Below, one piece after another: positions 1 through 9,197 of a DNA stretch of 64,000 nucleotides. Each line of letters opens with the position of its first letter. Positions within the stretch are counted from its first letter, which is position 1. The stretch is from Parachlamydiales bacterium (lineage in GTDB: Bacteria; Chlamydiota; Chlamydiia; Chlamydiales; JABDDJ01). Below the pieces are notes generated by a model. That model ran no database searches, had not been told where the DNA came from, and was given only the letters and a program-made list of their open reading frames with translations. A program made the translations under genes and the position numbers. The stretch spans positions 124,001 to 188,000 of the forward strand of contig JBAZCF010000001.1 in assembly GCA_041671045.1 (NCBI GenBank). The letters are read 5' to 3'.

Positions 1-110
<110 letters not shown>

Positions 111-188
111 GTGTGTTTTTGATGGGTTTTAGGGAGTTTCCCTTGGAATCTGTCTCTATACCATTCCTGAACATTTTTTAGAGTCCAG

Positions 189-218
189 TCTCGCCAAAAT
201 CCAAGGAGTTTGGCGAGA
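189..218 (+). terminator. Hairpin downstream of gapA, possible terminator
   Basis: A perfect 10-bp stem (TCTCGCCAAA at 189-198 with TTTGGCGAGA at 209-218) closes a 10-base loop in the 422-bp gap between gapA and the next gene. No T-run follows, so it may be a weak or processing hairpin. The rest of the gap (219-532) shows a short second inverted repeat near 290-303 and a T8 tract at about 346-353, but no gene I can support. Confidence 0.4.
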
Positions 219-532
219 TAGCCCGCTTCAAATACCTGCCATGCTTATTTATCAAGGCTCTTTTATCTAGGAGTCGAATATTGCTCGCTATTCTTCGAGC
301 AGTAGGTCGTAATCTAAGGCTCAAGCTCCGTAGGCGCTCCCTCAGTTTTTTTTCATATCATGTATGACGGTACTCCCTTTTTTCCTTCCTTTTTGTTACA
401 CTATTTAGCAGAAGTTACAAGCAGCGTATGAGTGTTGTGGCTGAGGATATGATTCGAATTTTGATCTCTTTTTTATAGAGGTCTCTTCCTTATGCGCTGG
501 CTTCTCGAACCCCATAAAAGGATTTACAGAAA

Positions 533-1471
533 GTGGACTTTACCCGAGAACCAATTATAGAGACAGTGATTACTCCTAAGGAAGGGTGCAAGCTCGTTGT
601 CCGCAGCAGCAAAGCTTCGGGCCAGGAGGAATTCTTTGTCGATGCAGTAGAAGTCGTTTCTTTTGGAAGCGCACTATTTTTCCGTTCAGTGGAAAAACCT
701 AAATCATTTCTTGTACCAACAAGTGATTATGAAGTGTTGGAAGTGCGTGAAGCACGTATGGTATTAAAGCATGTCGGCGTAGAAAGATCGATTAAGATCG
801 GCGGCGGCAGAGAACAAGGACGTCAAAATCGTGAGCAGAATGTTGAAAGGATAGAAACTCCGCCTGCTCCTATTGCCGTAACGCCTACAATCAGCGAAGC
901 TCCTTTAGCAACACCGGCAGATGCTCCTATTGCAGAAGAACAAAGAGGCGATGGTCGTTTTGATCGCAAGCGTGATCGCAGAAGACATTATCGCAGAAGA
1001 CGCGGCGGCCGTGACGAGGCTAATAAAGAGGGATGGAGCGAGACGGATGAAGGCTCTGAAGGGGAAGAACTCCTCGAAGAATCTGATAAGATTTCCTTAG
1101 TACCGCCTAACGATGCTGAGTCAGAATTGGTATCGCCTCATACTCCTGCGGCAGTTTCAACTTCACTCCTCTCTTCATTATTACCTCCTCCTCCTACACT
1201 CATTTCCGAGACGATTGCAAAATATCGTGAAAGCGATAAATTTAAAGATGCTTTCTATTCTCGTGAACAGAGAGAAGCTGCCGGTGAAGCAGAGGGTGAA
1301 AGTGAACCTCAAGCCGAGGATGTTGCACCGAGTGAACAGGCTATATCTATTGTTACAGAGGACTCAGAGCAGGTTATTGAAGTAGAACATGTTGAGGAGA
1401 ATTTAGCAGAGCCTATTCCTCATGCAGTGGAAAATACCCGTCAAGACGATGATGAAGAACCTATTTCATAG
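533..1471 (+). CDS. CT504-like conserved chlamydial protein with Arg-rich and acidic low-complexity tail
   Basis: 312 residues from a GTG start; an AAAGGA stands about 9 bases upstream. Residues 1-95 look like a compact folded domain (EPIIETVITPKEGCKLVVRSS; SDYEVLEVREARMVLKHVG). Residues 95-312 are low complexity: an Arg-rich stretch around 143-158 (KRDRRRHYRRRRGG), which could bind nucleic acid, then a Pro/Ser part and a Glu-rich acidic tail. It follows gapA, as I remember CT504 doing in Chlamydia trachomatis, and the N-terminal wording fits that family. Its function is unknown to me. The basic patch next to an acidic tail resembles RNA-associated proteins, which is inference only. Confidence 0.7.
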   Translation: MDFTREPIIETVITPKEGCKLVVRSSKASGQEEFFVDAVEVVSFGSALFFRSVEKPKSFLVPTSDYEVLEVREARMVLKHVGVERSIKIGGGREQGRQNREQNVERIETPPAPIAVTPTISEAPLATPADAPIAEEQRGDGRFDRKRDRRRHYRRRRGGRDEANKEGWSETDEGSEGEELLEESDKISLVPPNDAESELVSPHTPAAVSTSLLSSLLPPPPTLISETIAKYRESDKFKDAFYSREQREAAGEAEGESEPQAEDVAPSEQAISIVTEDSEQVIEVEHVEENLAEPIPHAVENTRQDDDEEPIS

Positions 1472-1492
1472 GGATCTTTAATAGACGTTATT

Positions 1493-1534
1493 AAAAAGGG
1501 GAGTTCAGCGACTTGTCGCTGAACTCCCCTTTTT
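1493..1534. terminator. Bidirectional terminator, 19-20 bp perfect stem
   Basis: A perfect inverted repeat starting AAAAAGGGGAGTTCAGCGAC (1493-1512) pairs with 1515-1534. A-rich and T-rich ends make it a good intrinsic terminator in both directions, and it lies between the convergent ends of the CT504-like gene and the permease. Its core (GGGGAGT..AGCGACTTGTC) resembles hairpins at 17.96 and 43.69 kb, so it may belong to an interspersed family. Confidence 0.85.
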
Positions 1535-1557
1535 CATTTGAGTTTTATCACTAGATA

Positions 1558-2808
1558 TTAATGATAAAAGAAAAGATCGAAGCATTCGATGCAAATAATC
1601 AAAAGCGTAAAGAGCATAAGAACTACCAATAGAGGTTTTCCACCCCATAGACGGCATGCAGATGTTAATCGCATTTGGTAACGCCCTATCCAAACCATTA
1701 AAATAGGGATCATTCCATTAAGGATGGCCTCCCCAAAGCCGCCGGCAACGCCAATGGCTTTTAGAAAGATCCCCGGATATATCCAAGCTAGGAAAGCAGG
1801 AGGTGTGAACGAAATCACACATAATGCTAAGCGCATTAATCCATCCCGCCGTACTTTAAGGGCGTCCCCCATAAAATCAATCATGGAAAGCCCTACGCCT
1901 AGAAGCGAGGTCACTAGGGCAAAAAGGCCGAAATATGTTCCTGCAGTACTCATCCAAGGAGTAGAAGTAATGGCTTGAAGAGTATCTGTAATGGGCATTC
2001 CGCTGATCGCTGCCGCCTCCAACTCTACTTCGTTCAGAGATCCAATAATAAGCAACTGCCAGATGTTATATACGATGTATGGGATCGTCGTCCCTATAAT
2101 AACCGTCCATTTTAGATTACTTACATTGCGTTTCAAATATGTTGCAAGAGAAGGAATAACGTTATGGAAACCGTAAGCGCTAAAAAGCGTGGGGGCGGCA
2201 AGCCACATATAATTCCATTCCATCCTTTGCAAGAGTTCTGCTTGGATAACGTCTGCCCCTATAAAGACAATGAGAAGATAACTGACCACGAGACCGATCA
2301 TTAAAACGCCGTTGACCCGGTCGATCATCCGCGGCCCTAGCCATACGATAAGGCCAAAAATAATTGTAAAAATGGCGATTAGTTCGCCGCCTGGGACTGT
2401 TATCCCCGTGAAGTTATTAATCAAGGAACGGCATAAACCTGATCCTGCGGAAAAATAGGAAATAAGGAGGCAATAATAAAGGAAAATGAATGAGGCACCC
2501 CCGGCGATCTTTCCTAGTTTTCCAAGGAAATGTCCTGTGAGCGTCATTACGTTGGCTCCATCTTCCAGCCATAAAGTCGCTTCGAGAAATAGCATGCCTG
2601 TACAAAGCATGAACAGCCAACAAAGTGTGCTGATGACGATAGCAGGTAAGAATCCTGCCATTCCGGTGATGACAGGGAGAGCCAGCATTCCGGCTCCGAT
2701 ACATGTCCCTGAAACAATAAGAATACCGCTTAATAAACTTCCGCCATGGTAATTGTCGGTATCGGGAATGGTATTTTGTTGCATAGTGAATTGACTCCGC
2801 GCCATCAA
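1558..2808 (-). CDS. tyrP: Aromatic amino acid permease, HAAAP family (TyrP-like)
   Basis: 416 residues with about 11 hydrophobic segments. The first segment carries SGTCIGAGMLALP, the signature of the hydroxy/aromatic amino acid permease family (TyrP, Mtr, TnaB), in which small side chains in the broken helix 1 bind the substrate. It should import tyrosine or tryptophan by proton symport across the inner membrane. Chlamydiae carry tyrP genes because they depend on host amino acids. Length is normal for the family. Two adjacent ATGs (2808, 2805) are possible starts. It is downstream of, and on the same strand as, the Cys-rich secreted gene with a 60-bp gap. The exact substrate cannot be told from sequence. 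Confidence 0.88.
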   Translation of the reverse strand: MMARSQFTMQQNTIPDTDNYHGGSLLSGILIVSGTCIGAGMLALPVITGMAGFLPAIVISTLCWLFMLCTGMLFLEATLWLEDGANVMTLTGHFLGKLGKIAGGASFIFLYYCLLISYFSAGSGLCRSLINNFTGITVPGGELIAIFTIIFGLIVWLGPRMIDRVNGVLMIGLVVSYLLIVFIGADVIQAELLQRMEWNYMWLAAPTLFSAYGFHNVIPSLATYLKRNVSNLKWTVIIGTTIPYIVYNIWQLLIIGSLNEVELEAAAISGMPITDTLQAITSTPWMSTAGTYFGLFALVTSLLGVGLSMIDFMGDALKVRRDGLMRLALCVISFTPPAFLAWIYPGIFLKAIGVAGGFGEAILNGMIPILMVWIGRYQMRLTSACRLWGGKPLLVVLMLFTLLIICIECFDLFFYH

Positions 2809-2868
2809 AAAGAAGGCTGAAGTATATCATAATCAGCTAGATGATAGCATTAAAAGTTTGTGCAACGG

Positions 2869-3312
2869 CTATGGTTGCGTTTCTACCGTTACACACTCAG
2901 GGAAAGCTGTCGCGTTGCATTCAGGTAGGGGTTCAATCGCCTGTCTGCGATAGACTTTTCTATAGCGGACACAAGGTTCTTGAACACAATGACGTATCCT
3001 CTTATGACGTATGCGCATACGTGGTTGAATCTCGTAATCATAGTCGTGTGAATATCGATTGTAAATGTGTGCGCATTGGTGACGTTCCATGCGGCAGCGT
3101 CTGCTTTGTTTGAGCACGGGCACACCTTCTGTCACAGTGGAAAAAGAATAGCGGGGCTTAGTGTAGCAATAGGGTTCGTAGCATATGGCAGTGCACACGC
3201 CTTCACACGGCTCTTCGCACTGAGGATCAGCTGTGCATTCATATTCCTGCGCTCCTAGGGGGCAAGCTAGAATGAAAAATAAGAGGAATAAATATTTAGT
3301 CATGAATTTCAA
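2869..3312 (-). CDS. Cys-rich secreted protein of unknown function
   Basis: 147 residues. The N-terminus (MKFMTKYLFLLFFILACPLGAQ) is a typical signal peptide with likely cleavage after ALGAQ-type residues near position 21; a Cys at 17 could instead suit a lipoprotein but lacks a clean lipobox. The mature part has many cysteines in two clusters (ECTADPQCEEPCEGVCTAIC and later singles) and is Arg/Tyr/His rich. Cys-rich periplasmic or outer-membrane proteins stabilise the chlamydial envelope by disulfides, so a structural role is conceivable but not shown. It is the first gene of a two-gene minus-strand unit with the permease. I do not recognise the family. Confidence 0.6.
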   Translation of the reverse strand: MKFMTKYLFLLFFILACPLGAQEYECTADPQCEEPCEGVCTAICYEPYCYTKPRYSFSTVTEGVPVLKQSRRCRMERHQCAHIYNRYSHDYDYEIQPRMRIRHKRIRHCVQEPCVRYRKVYRRQAIEPLPECNATAFPECVTVETQP

Positions 3313-3419
3313 TCTTTAGGCTTTTGGTCTTCCTTATATTAAGGAACGTCAAATCTTGCAAGGCTTGGGATAAAAGCTTATGATGGAATCCTAATATATT
3401 TCCGGAGCTTACCCCTATA

Positions 3420-4916
3420 ATGAGTTCTTCTGCTTCTTATTCTCCTTTAAGTGTTTACGGTTCCTCACTGGCATTATTAACTGATTTATATCAACTTACG
3501 ATGGCGCAGGCTTACTGGGCAAATCAACTGACCGAAGTGGAATCGGTTTTTCATTTATTCTTTCGTAGGATGCCATTTTATGGGGGATTTACTGTTGCTG
3601 CCGGCCTAGAGTCTGTGATCGAGTGGGTTAAGCGCTTTGAGGTAACAGCGGACGATATTGCCTATTTACGCCAATTGAAAAATCCGGCCGGAAAGGATTT
3701 GTTTGAGGAAGGGTTTTTACATTATCTGAAAAATTTGCGTTTTACCGGTAATATAGATGCAGTCCCTGAAGGGACCGTTGTTTTTCCCCAGCAGCCACTT
3801 ATCCGCGTACAAGCTCCCTTGATTCAGGCGCAGCTGTTTGAGACAGCATTGCTTAATTTGATAAACTTCCCGACACTTATTGCAACTAAGGCTGCAAGAA
3901 TGCTCCTTGCAGCTCAAGGAGAGGAAATTCTAGAGTTTGGGGTAAGGCGCGCACAAGGAATTGATGGAGGTTTGACAGCAAGCCGTGCAGCTTATCTTGG
4001 GGGATGCAGCGCAACTTCGAATGTTCTTGCGGGGAAGCTGCTGGATATTCCTGTGAGGGGGACTCATGCTCATAGCTGGGTAATGGCTTTTGATGACGAG
4101 TTAGCCTCATTTGAAGCCTATGCGAAGGCTATGCCTGATAATTCTTTGTTTCTAGTGGACACCTATAACACTCTAAAAGGTGTTGAGCATGCAATCGAGG
4201 TTGCAAAACGCATTAAAGCTAATGGACATGAATTTCTGGGAATCCGTTTAGATTCCGGAGATTTAGCTTACCTAAGTATCCAAAGCCGTACATTACTTGA
4301 TGAAGCCGGCTTTAAAGATGCAGTCATTGTAGCTAGCAATGAACTAGATGAGATCCTTATCAGCGAATTAAAACGCCAGGGTGCCAAAATTAATGTGTGG
4401 GGGATTGGTACCCATCTTGTGACAGGCGGCAGCCAGCCTGCTTTGGATGGTGTCTATAAATTGTCTGCCTTGAGGAATAAACAAGGGGAATGGGAAGATA
4501 AAATCAAGCTTTCCGAACAGCCAATTAAGGTGACAACTCCCGGTATTCTGCAGGTGCGCCGTTATAAAAAAGGGGAAGAAAACGTAGCCGATTGTATTTA
4601 TGATATGCGCGATCCTCCTAAAGACAACTGTACAATTATAGATCAGCACGATCCGACAAAACCCATTTTGGCTAAAGCGGATTGGAGCTATGCCGACTTG
4701 CTCATACCGGTGTATAGAAATGGTAAATGTGTATATGCATCGCCTGCTCTTAAAGAGATGCGCGAAACTACGCTTAAAAATTTAGAAGGATTTGCCGTTG
4801 GAATAAAACGTTTTTTCAATCCTCACATATATAGTTCTGGACTGGAATCATCACTCTACTATAAAAAACTAGGATTAATTAAGAGAATTCGCGAACAGAT
4901 TTCTTCCGGAGTATAA
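3420..4916 (+). CDS. pncB: Nicotinate phosphoribosyltransferase
   Basis: 498 residues, full length. It joins nicotinate and PRPP to give nicotinate mononucleotide, the committing step of NAD salvage (Preiss-Handler pathway), in the cytoplasm. Recognisable blocks: TDLYQLTMAQAYW (21-33), EFGVRRAQG (172-180), GTHAHSW (214-220, with the catalytic His region) and LDSGDLAYLS (about 284-293). The ATG at 3420 opens the family N-terminus directly. The next gene, pncA, starts 1 bp after the stop, so the two are one operon that converts nicotinamide to NaMN. NAD precursor salvage is not typical of Chlamydiaceae, which as I recall import NAD from the host. Confidence 0.93.
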   Translation: MSSSASYSPLSVYGSSLALLTDLYQLTMAQAYWANQLTEVESVFHLFFRRMPFYGGFTVAAGLESVIEWVKRFEVTADDIAYLRQLKNPAGKDLFEEGFLHYLKNLRFTGNIDAVPEGTVVFPQQPLIRVQAPLIQAQLFETALLNLINFPTLIATKAARMLLAAQGEEILEFGVRRAQGIDGGLTASRAAYLGGCSATSNVLAGKLLDIPVRGTHAHSWVMAFDDELASFEAYAKAMPDNSLFLVDTYNTLKGVEHAIEVAKRIKANGHEFLGIRLDSGDLAYLSIQSRTLLDEAGFKDAVIVASNELDEILISELKRQGAKINVWGIGTHLVTGGSQPALDGVYKLSALRNKQGEWEDKIKLSEQPIKVTTPGILQVRRYKKGEENVADCIYDMRDPPKDNCTIIDQHDPTKPILAKADWSYADLLIPVYRNGKCVYASPALKEMRETTLKNLEGFAVGIKRFFNPHIYSSGLESSLYYKKLGLIKRIREQISSGV

Positions 4917-4917
4917 C

Positions 4918-5562
4918 ATGGGTGCTAATGCTCTGATCGTTGTTGATGTACAAAATGACTTCCTGCCTGGTGGAACCTTAGCCATAAATGAGGGCCATCG
5001 TATTATTCCTGGCATAAATCAATTAGTCACACTTCCCTTTAATGTCATCGTAGCCACAAAAGATTGGCATCCTCCTAATCACGGCAGTTTTGCTGCAAAT
5101 CAAGGCAAGCTGGTGGGAGAAACGATATATCTAAATGGGATCAAACAAATTCTTTGGCCTACTCATTGCGTACAGGGAACTAAGGGCGCGGAATTTGCTC
5201 CTGAACTCGATGCAGCACATTTTCACAAAGTTTTCTATAAAGGAGTAGACCCTAAAATCGACAGCTATAGCTGTTTTTTTGACAATGGCCATAAGCAAAC
5301 AACAGGCTTAGGTGATTATCTAAAGTCTAAAAATGTAACTAAAGTTTACTTTGCAGGACTGGCAACAGATTATTGCGTAAAATATTCTGTCTTTGATGCC
5401 GTCCAACTAGGTTTTGAGGCTTATATTGTGAATGACGTTTGCTGCGGCATTGATGTGCATGCTGATGATTGCAGTCATGCTCTTGAGGAGATGCGCCAAG
5501 CTGGGGCAAGAGTGATAAACTCATTAGAGCTTAAAGCTATGTTTGCATCTAATCTTGTATAA
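4918..5562 (+). CDS. pncA: Nicotinamidase
   Basis: 214 residues, normal for PncA. It hydrolyses nicotinamide to nicotinate plus ammonia and so feeds pncB just upstream (1-bp gap, translationally coupled). The cysteine-hydrolase triad is visible: Asp10 in VVDVQNDF, Lys108 in KVFYKG and Cys153 in LATDYCV. The metal-binding Asp49, His51 and His55 lie in DWHPPNHGSF. All parts are present, so the enzyme should be active. Confidence 0.93.
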   Translation: MGANALIVVDVQNDFLPGGTLAINEGHRIIPGINQLVTLPFNVIVATKDWHPPNHGSFAANQGKLVGETIYLNGIKQILWPTHCVQGTKGAEFAPELDAAHFHKVFYKGVDPKIDSYSCFFDNGHKQTTGLGDYLKSKNVTKVYFAGLATDYCVKYSVFDAVQLGFEAYIVNDVCCGIDVHADDCSHALEEMRQAGARVINSLELKAMFASNLV

Positions 5563-5588
5563 CAGAGGATTTTACCCCGTGATTGTAT

Positions 5589-6725
5589 CTAAATGCAGAA
5601 CGGGACTTTTAAGCTCTCTTTTTGAAAAAATATTTCTTTAAGCTCTTTCCAGCTCTCGACGATACTGTTCTCTTCCTTTTGTATCGGGTAGGTTTTGTGT
5701 ATATAGTCTGAAGCTGATTTCCCGATGCTTATAAAATCCTCCGGGCCTGTTTCAAATAAATTCGCAAGTTCTTCGACTTTTTTCACATATGCAAGAATGT
5801 TTCCGTGCTCTATAGGATAGGCGTAGGGAGCCTTAATATATTCTTTTCCCCCTTCACCATGGTATCCTATGACGACCGCTCCGCATGCCATGGCTTCTGC
5901 AGGCGGCAATCCAAAACCTTCTTGATAAGAAGTGCTTAGATAGATGGCAGAGTCTTGAAGGGTCTGAACAAGTTCTTCCTGAGGCATGCCTGTAAGCGGG
6001 ACTAGATTCCAGTTATCTAGATGACCTCTCTGTTTTAGCATGCAGAGGATTTGCACGAGATGGTCCTCGCACTTGCGGGGCATAAAAGCGATCTGCTTTT
6101 TCTTTTGGGGTGTATAAGTGAACTGCTCAAGATCTATGCAGCATTGGCAGACATATACCGGAAGAGACTGAAAAGAATATTTCAAATACTCCTGAGAGTC
6201 TTGTGAGCATACGAGTGAGCCTAGAATATTCTCTCCTCTATGATAGTCTATTCTGCCCGAATTCTGCAGTACGTCTTTTAAGGTTAGACTATGGTAGATG
6301 AAATAGGCGGTGAAATTCAATAAGACGGTGGGGATGTCATTGAAGTAGGGTTTAAAATAATAAGATAAGTAATCCGGAATAACGATGACGTCTTCTGAAC
6401 AAAATTTTGGGAGGCACTTTTTTAATCCGTCCGGGTTTGTAGTGAAGATGTGCGTGTTTTTAAGCAGCATTTCCCAACCCAGTACTCTCTTTTCCTTGAT
6501 GCGGAGCAAATGGATTTTTTCCCTGAAGGTTGAACCCCAAAAATCATATTCGAAATAAGCTAAAGGAGTGTTGTTGGGTCTCCAAGGATAGCGGAAATTT
6601 TCGTCTTGATGGAGAACATAGGCCGAAAATCCATTTCGATTTAGGACGTCCACATGCATATATATTTTTTGTACTCCTCCGCAAGGAACAGGCGTACAAG
6701 GACAAATATAATAGATATTTCGCAT
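5589..6725 (-). CDS. Glycosyltransferase, GT4-like
   Basis: 378 residues. The N-terminus (YYICPCTPVPCGGVQKIYMHVDVL) has the Gly-rich start typical of GT-B enzymes, and near residue 280 stands SYQEGFGLPPAEAMACG, the E-x7-E nucleotide-sugar binding motif of GT4 transferases. It likely transfers a sugar from a nucleotide donor to a surface glycan or lipid. Acceptor and donor cannot be predicted. It is convergent with pncA (26-bp gap) and divergent from the methyltransferase gene, so it appears to be a single-gene unit. Confidence 0.78.
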   Translation of the reverse strand: MRNIYYICPCTPVPCGGVQKIYMHVDVLNRNGFSAYVLHQDENFRYPWRPNNTPLAYFEYDFWGSTFREKIHLLRIKEKRVLGWEMLLKNTHIFTTNPDGLKKCLPKFCSEDVIVIPDYLSYYFKPYFNDIPTVLLNFTAYFIYHSLTLKDVLQNSGRIDYHRGENILGSLVCSQDSQEYLKYSFQSLPVYVCQCCIDLEQFTYTPQKKKQIAFMPRKCEDHLVQILCMLKQRGHLDNWNLVPLTGMPQEELVQTLQDSAIYLSTSYQEGFGLPPAEAMACGAVVIGYHGEGGKEYIKAPYAYPIEHGNILAYVKKVEELANLFETGPEDFISIGKSASDYIHKTYPIQKEENSIVESWKELKEIFFQKESLKVPFCI

Positions 6726-6804
6726 AAGGGGTTAATAAGCTCCATTGGAAGGAAAGTATTGAAATGTTAGCATGTGTCAAAATTACACTTTAGAAGTTTT
6801 TTTT

Positions 6805-7575
6805 ATGAATGATAAATGGAATCCAGAGCAATACCAGAAGTTTTCACAAGAACGTAAGCAGCCCTTTTACGATCTTGTAGAGCTGATAGAACCAAAAATG
6901 GGAATCTCTATTTTGGATCTGGGCTGCGGCACGGGTGAGCTGACCGAAGAACTTCATACTATGTTTAAAGCAAGCTATACTTTGGGTATAGACTCTTCTC
7001 CATCTATGTTGGAAAAAGCTGAGAAGCTTGTTAAAAAAGGATTGGAATTTCGGCAAGCTGATATCTCAAAATTTACTCCTGACCGTAAATTCGATCTGGT
7101 TTTCTCTAATGCTGCTTTACAATGGATTCCAGACCATGTCGGATTATTCAAACATCTTTTTATCCTAGTTGCCGATAAAGGGCAGCTTGCTTTTCAGATC
7201 CCCGCAAATAATGAGTATCCTACACATGTTATTGCACGTGAATTGGCCGAGGAACCCCCATTCAATTCTTATTTTGACGGTGGGAGGCCTTTGTATGCGT
7301 TATCCCCTGAATCTTACGCACAACTTTTAGTAGAGGGAGACTTTCATAAACAAGCTGTGAGGCTTCAGATCTATCCACACATCCTGGAGTCGACAGAAAG
7401 CGTGTTAGAATGGGTAAAAGGAACGCTATTAACCTATTATCAAAGCCGTTTGCCTCCAGATGTATTTGAAGAATTCCTAGCAACGTACAAATATCGCATT
7501 ATTGCTTATTTCGGGGAGCAAAGGCCTTTCTTCTATCCTTTCAGACGTATTCTAATGTGGGGAAGTAAAGGGTAG
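6805..7575 (+). CDS. tam: SAM-dependent methyltransferase, trans-aconitate 2-methyltransferase-like
   Basis: About 256 residues from the ATG at 6805. I prefer this to the upstream in-frame ATG at 6772 because the family begins with a (M)xWNPEQYxxF block, seen here as WNPEQYQKF. Motif I ILDLGCGTGELTEEL (36-50) binds SAM; the acidic post-I loop (GIDSSPSMLEKA) and NAALQWIPDH follow the Tam pattern. Tam monomethylates trans-aconitate, an inhibitor of the TCA cycle. The exact substrate here is inferred from overall resemblance and could be another small acid. A hairpin (7583-7604) terminates it. Confidence 0.75.
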   Translation: MNDKWNPEQYQKFSQERKQPFYDLVELIEPKMGISILDLGCGTGELTEELHTMFKASYTLGIDSSPSMLEKAEKLVKKGLEFRQADISKFTPDRKFDLVFSNAALQWIPDHVGLFKHLFILVADKGQLAFQIPANNEYPTHVIARELAEEPPFNSYFDGGRPLYALSPESYAQLLVEGDFHKQAVRLQIYPHILESTESVLEWVKGTLLTYYQSRLPPDVFEEFLATYKYRIIAYFGEQRPFFYPFRRILMWGSKG

Positions 7576-7582
7576 AAATGGA

Positions 7583-7604
7583 ATACGGAGGCAAGCCTCC
7601 GTAT
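7583..7604. terminator. Hairpin between convergent genes
   Basis: ATACGGAGG (7583-7591) pairs with CCTCCGTAT (7596-7604) around a CAAG loop. It sits between the end of the methyltransferase gene and the end of the symporter gene and may terminate both. T-runs are weak. Confidence 0.6.
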
Positions 7605-7614
7605 ATAATGTATA

Positions 7615-9093
7615 CTAAACTGCTGGTACGATTTCTTTCTTATTAGTCGCCCAAGAGACAATGAAGATACTCAGGAAGCTAAGCACAAATCCTGGCACCA
7701 TAGCCGGTATCTCAATGGCCACATCCACAGGATAAAAGTAGTTCCATAAAGCAGCTACTGTACCACCCACTAGAATGCCGGTAATCGCTCCATAACGGTT
7801 AACCCAAGGATAATATAGTGCGCAGAGGATAACGGGACCGAAAGAACAGCCTAGACCTGCCCAGGCGTATATTACTGTATCTAGGACCGTGGAGGAACGC
7901 ATAAATGCCACGCCGAGGGATATCAATGTGATTAAAATAACGCATATTCTGACAGCACGTAATAGTTGTCTTGGGGACGCTTTAGGATTAATAAGTTTTC
8001 CATAGAGGTCTTCACTTAACACGGAAGAGCAAACTAAAACTTGAGAGTCCATCGTAGACATGTTGGCTGCAATCAGTCCGCATAGGGCAAATCCTGCTAG
8101 GAAAGGATGAAAGAGGTTTTTAACCATTTCAACGAACACTAACTCAGGATTATTGATGCCTACAGGGAAGTAAGCTATGGCGACCAGGCCGCAAAAAGCA
8201 GCTAAGCTAAGCGCTATAAGCTGCCAGGTCATACCTAGATACATCGATTTTCTTAATTCTTCCGGGTGGCGGATGCCCATGAACTTTGTCACAATGTGCG
8301 GCTGACCGAAATAGCCTAAGCCCCAACCGAAAGCTAGGAGGATAAGATTGGCAATAGATACAAAGGATAAGTCTGCCAGGGGACTAAGGGGAATGTTATT
8401 TGCTTGCGCCGTGCTGATGACTTGGTCAATACCGTGGTTCATCTCGGATAAGGCTGCAAAAGGAACCAAAGCAATCATGATGAGCAAGAAGATCGCTTGA
8501 AAAAGGTCCGTCCAAGCAACCGTAATAAAACCACCGGCGAAGGTGTAACCCATGATAACTAAGGAAGAAAGAGCAAGTCCCCAATAGTAGTCAATGCCGA
8601 AGACAGAATCTAGGACAAAGCCCATAGCGATCAAACCGGCGCACAGATAGTAGCTCATAAAGAATACAAGCATGATAGCGGTTAAGATACGAATATGTCC
8701 GCGGTGGTCATGAAATCTTTTTTCAAAAAATGCAGAAAGGGTATTAGCTTGGAAGTTTTCCGTTGCTTGTCTGAGTTTTAAGGCTACAAGCTTCCAGTTG
8801 AAAAACATGCCGAGCAATAGTCCAAGTGCAATCCAAATTTTGGGCATACCACCCATATATAAGGCGGCGGGAAATGCCATAAAAAGCCAAGCGCTCATAT
8901 CACTGGCATGTGCTGATAAGGCTATTACCCAGAAATTCAAGCTGCGGTTGCCTACAATAAAATCCGTAGAGGTGCGCATCGTTTTATGGGAAACGACGGC
9001 GATAATAATTAAGAAGGCGAAATAAATCGCAAAAGCTAAAAGCATTGGTGTACTGACCACGGAAATTAGCGTCCTTTTGAAAAAAAAATCCAT
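7615..9093 (-). CDS. putP: Sodium:solute symporter, proline permease-like (SSS family)
   Basis: 492 residues with about 13 transmembrane segments, the normal PutP size. Family blocks include SHKTMRTSTDFIVGNRSLNFWVIALSAHASDMSAW near the N-terminus, GGFITVAWTDLFQAI in the middle and GFALCGLIAANMSTMDSQVLVCSS, which contains the Na+/substrate-site Ser/Thr residues of helix 8. It should couple Na+ entry to uptake of proline or a related amino acid. Proline as substrate is by family only. A single-gene unit. Confidence 0.85.
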   Translation of the reverse strand: MDFFFKRTLISVVSTPMLLAFAIYFAFLIIIAVVSHKTMRTSTDFIVGNRSLNFWVIALSAHASDMSAWLFMAFPAALYMGGMPKIWIALGLLLGMFFNWKLVALKLRQATENFQANTLSAFFEKRFHDHRGHIRILTAIMLVFFMSYYLCAGLIAMGFVLDSVFGIDYYWGLALSSLVIMGYTFAGGFITVAWTDLFQAIFLLIMIALVPFAALSEMNHGIDQVISTAQANNIPLSPLADLSFVSIANLILLAFGWGLGYFGQPHIVTKFMGIRHPEELRKSMYLGMTWQLIALSLAAFCGLVAIAYFPVGINNPELVFVEMVKNLFHPFLAGFALCGLIAANMSTMDSQVLVCSSVLSEDLYGKLINPKASPRQLLRAVRICVILITLISLGVAFMRSSTVLDTVIYAWAGLGCSFGPVILCALYYPWVNRYGAITGILVGGTVAALWNYFYPVDVAIEIPAMVPGFVLSFLSIFIVSWATNKKEIVPAV

Positions 9094-9197
9094 TCTTGCA
9101 GAGAAGATGTCAAAAAGTCAACAGGATAGTGGAATAGATAAATGAGGATTAAAGCGTCATGCTGCATCGCAACTATTTTAATATAAGACTGTTAATG

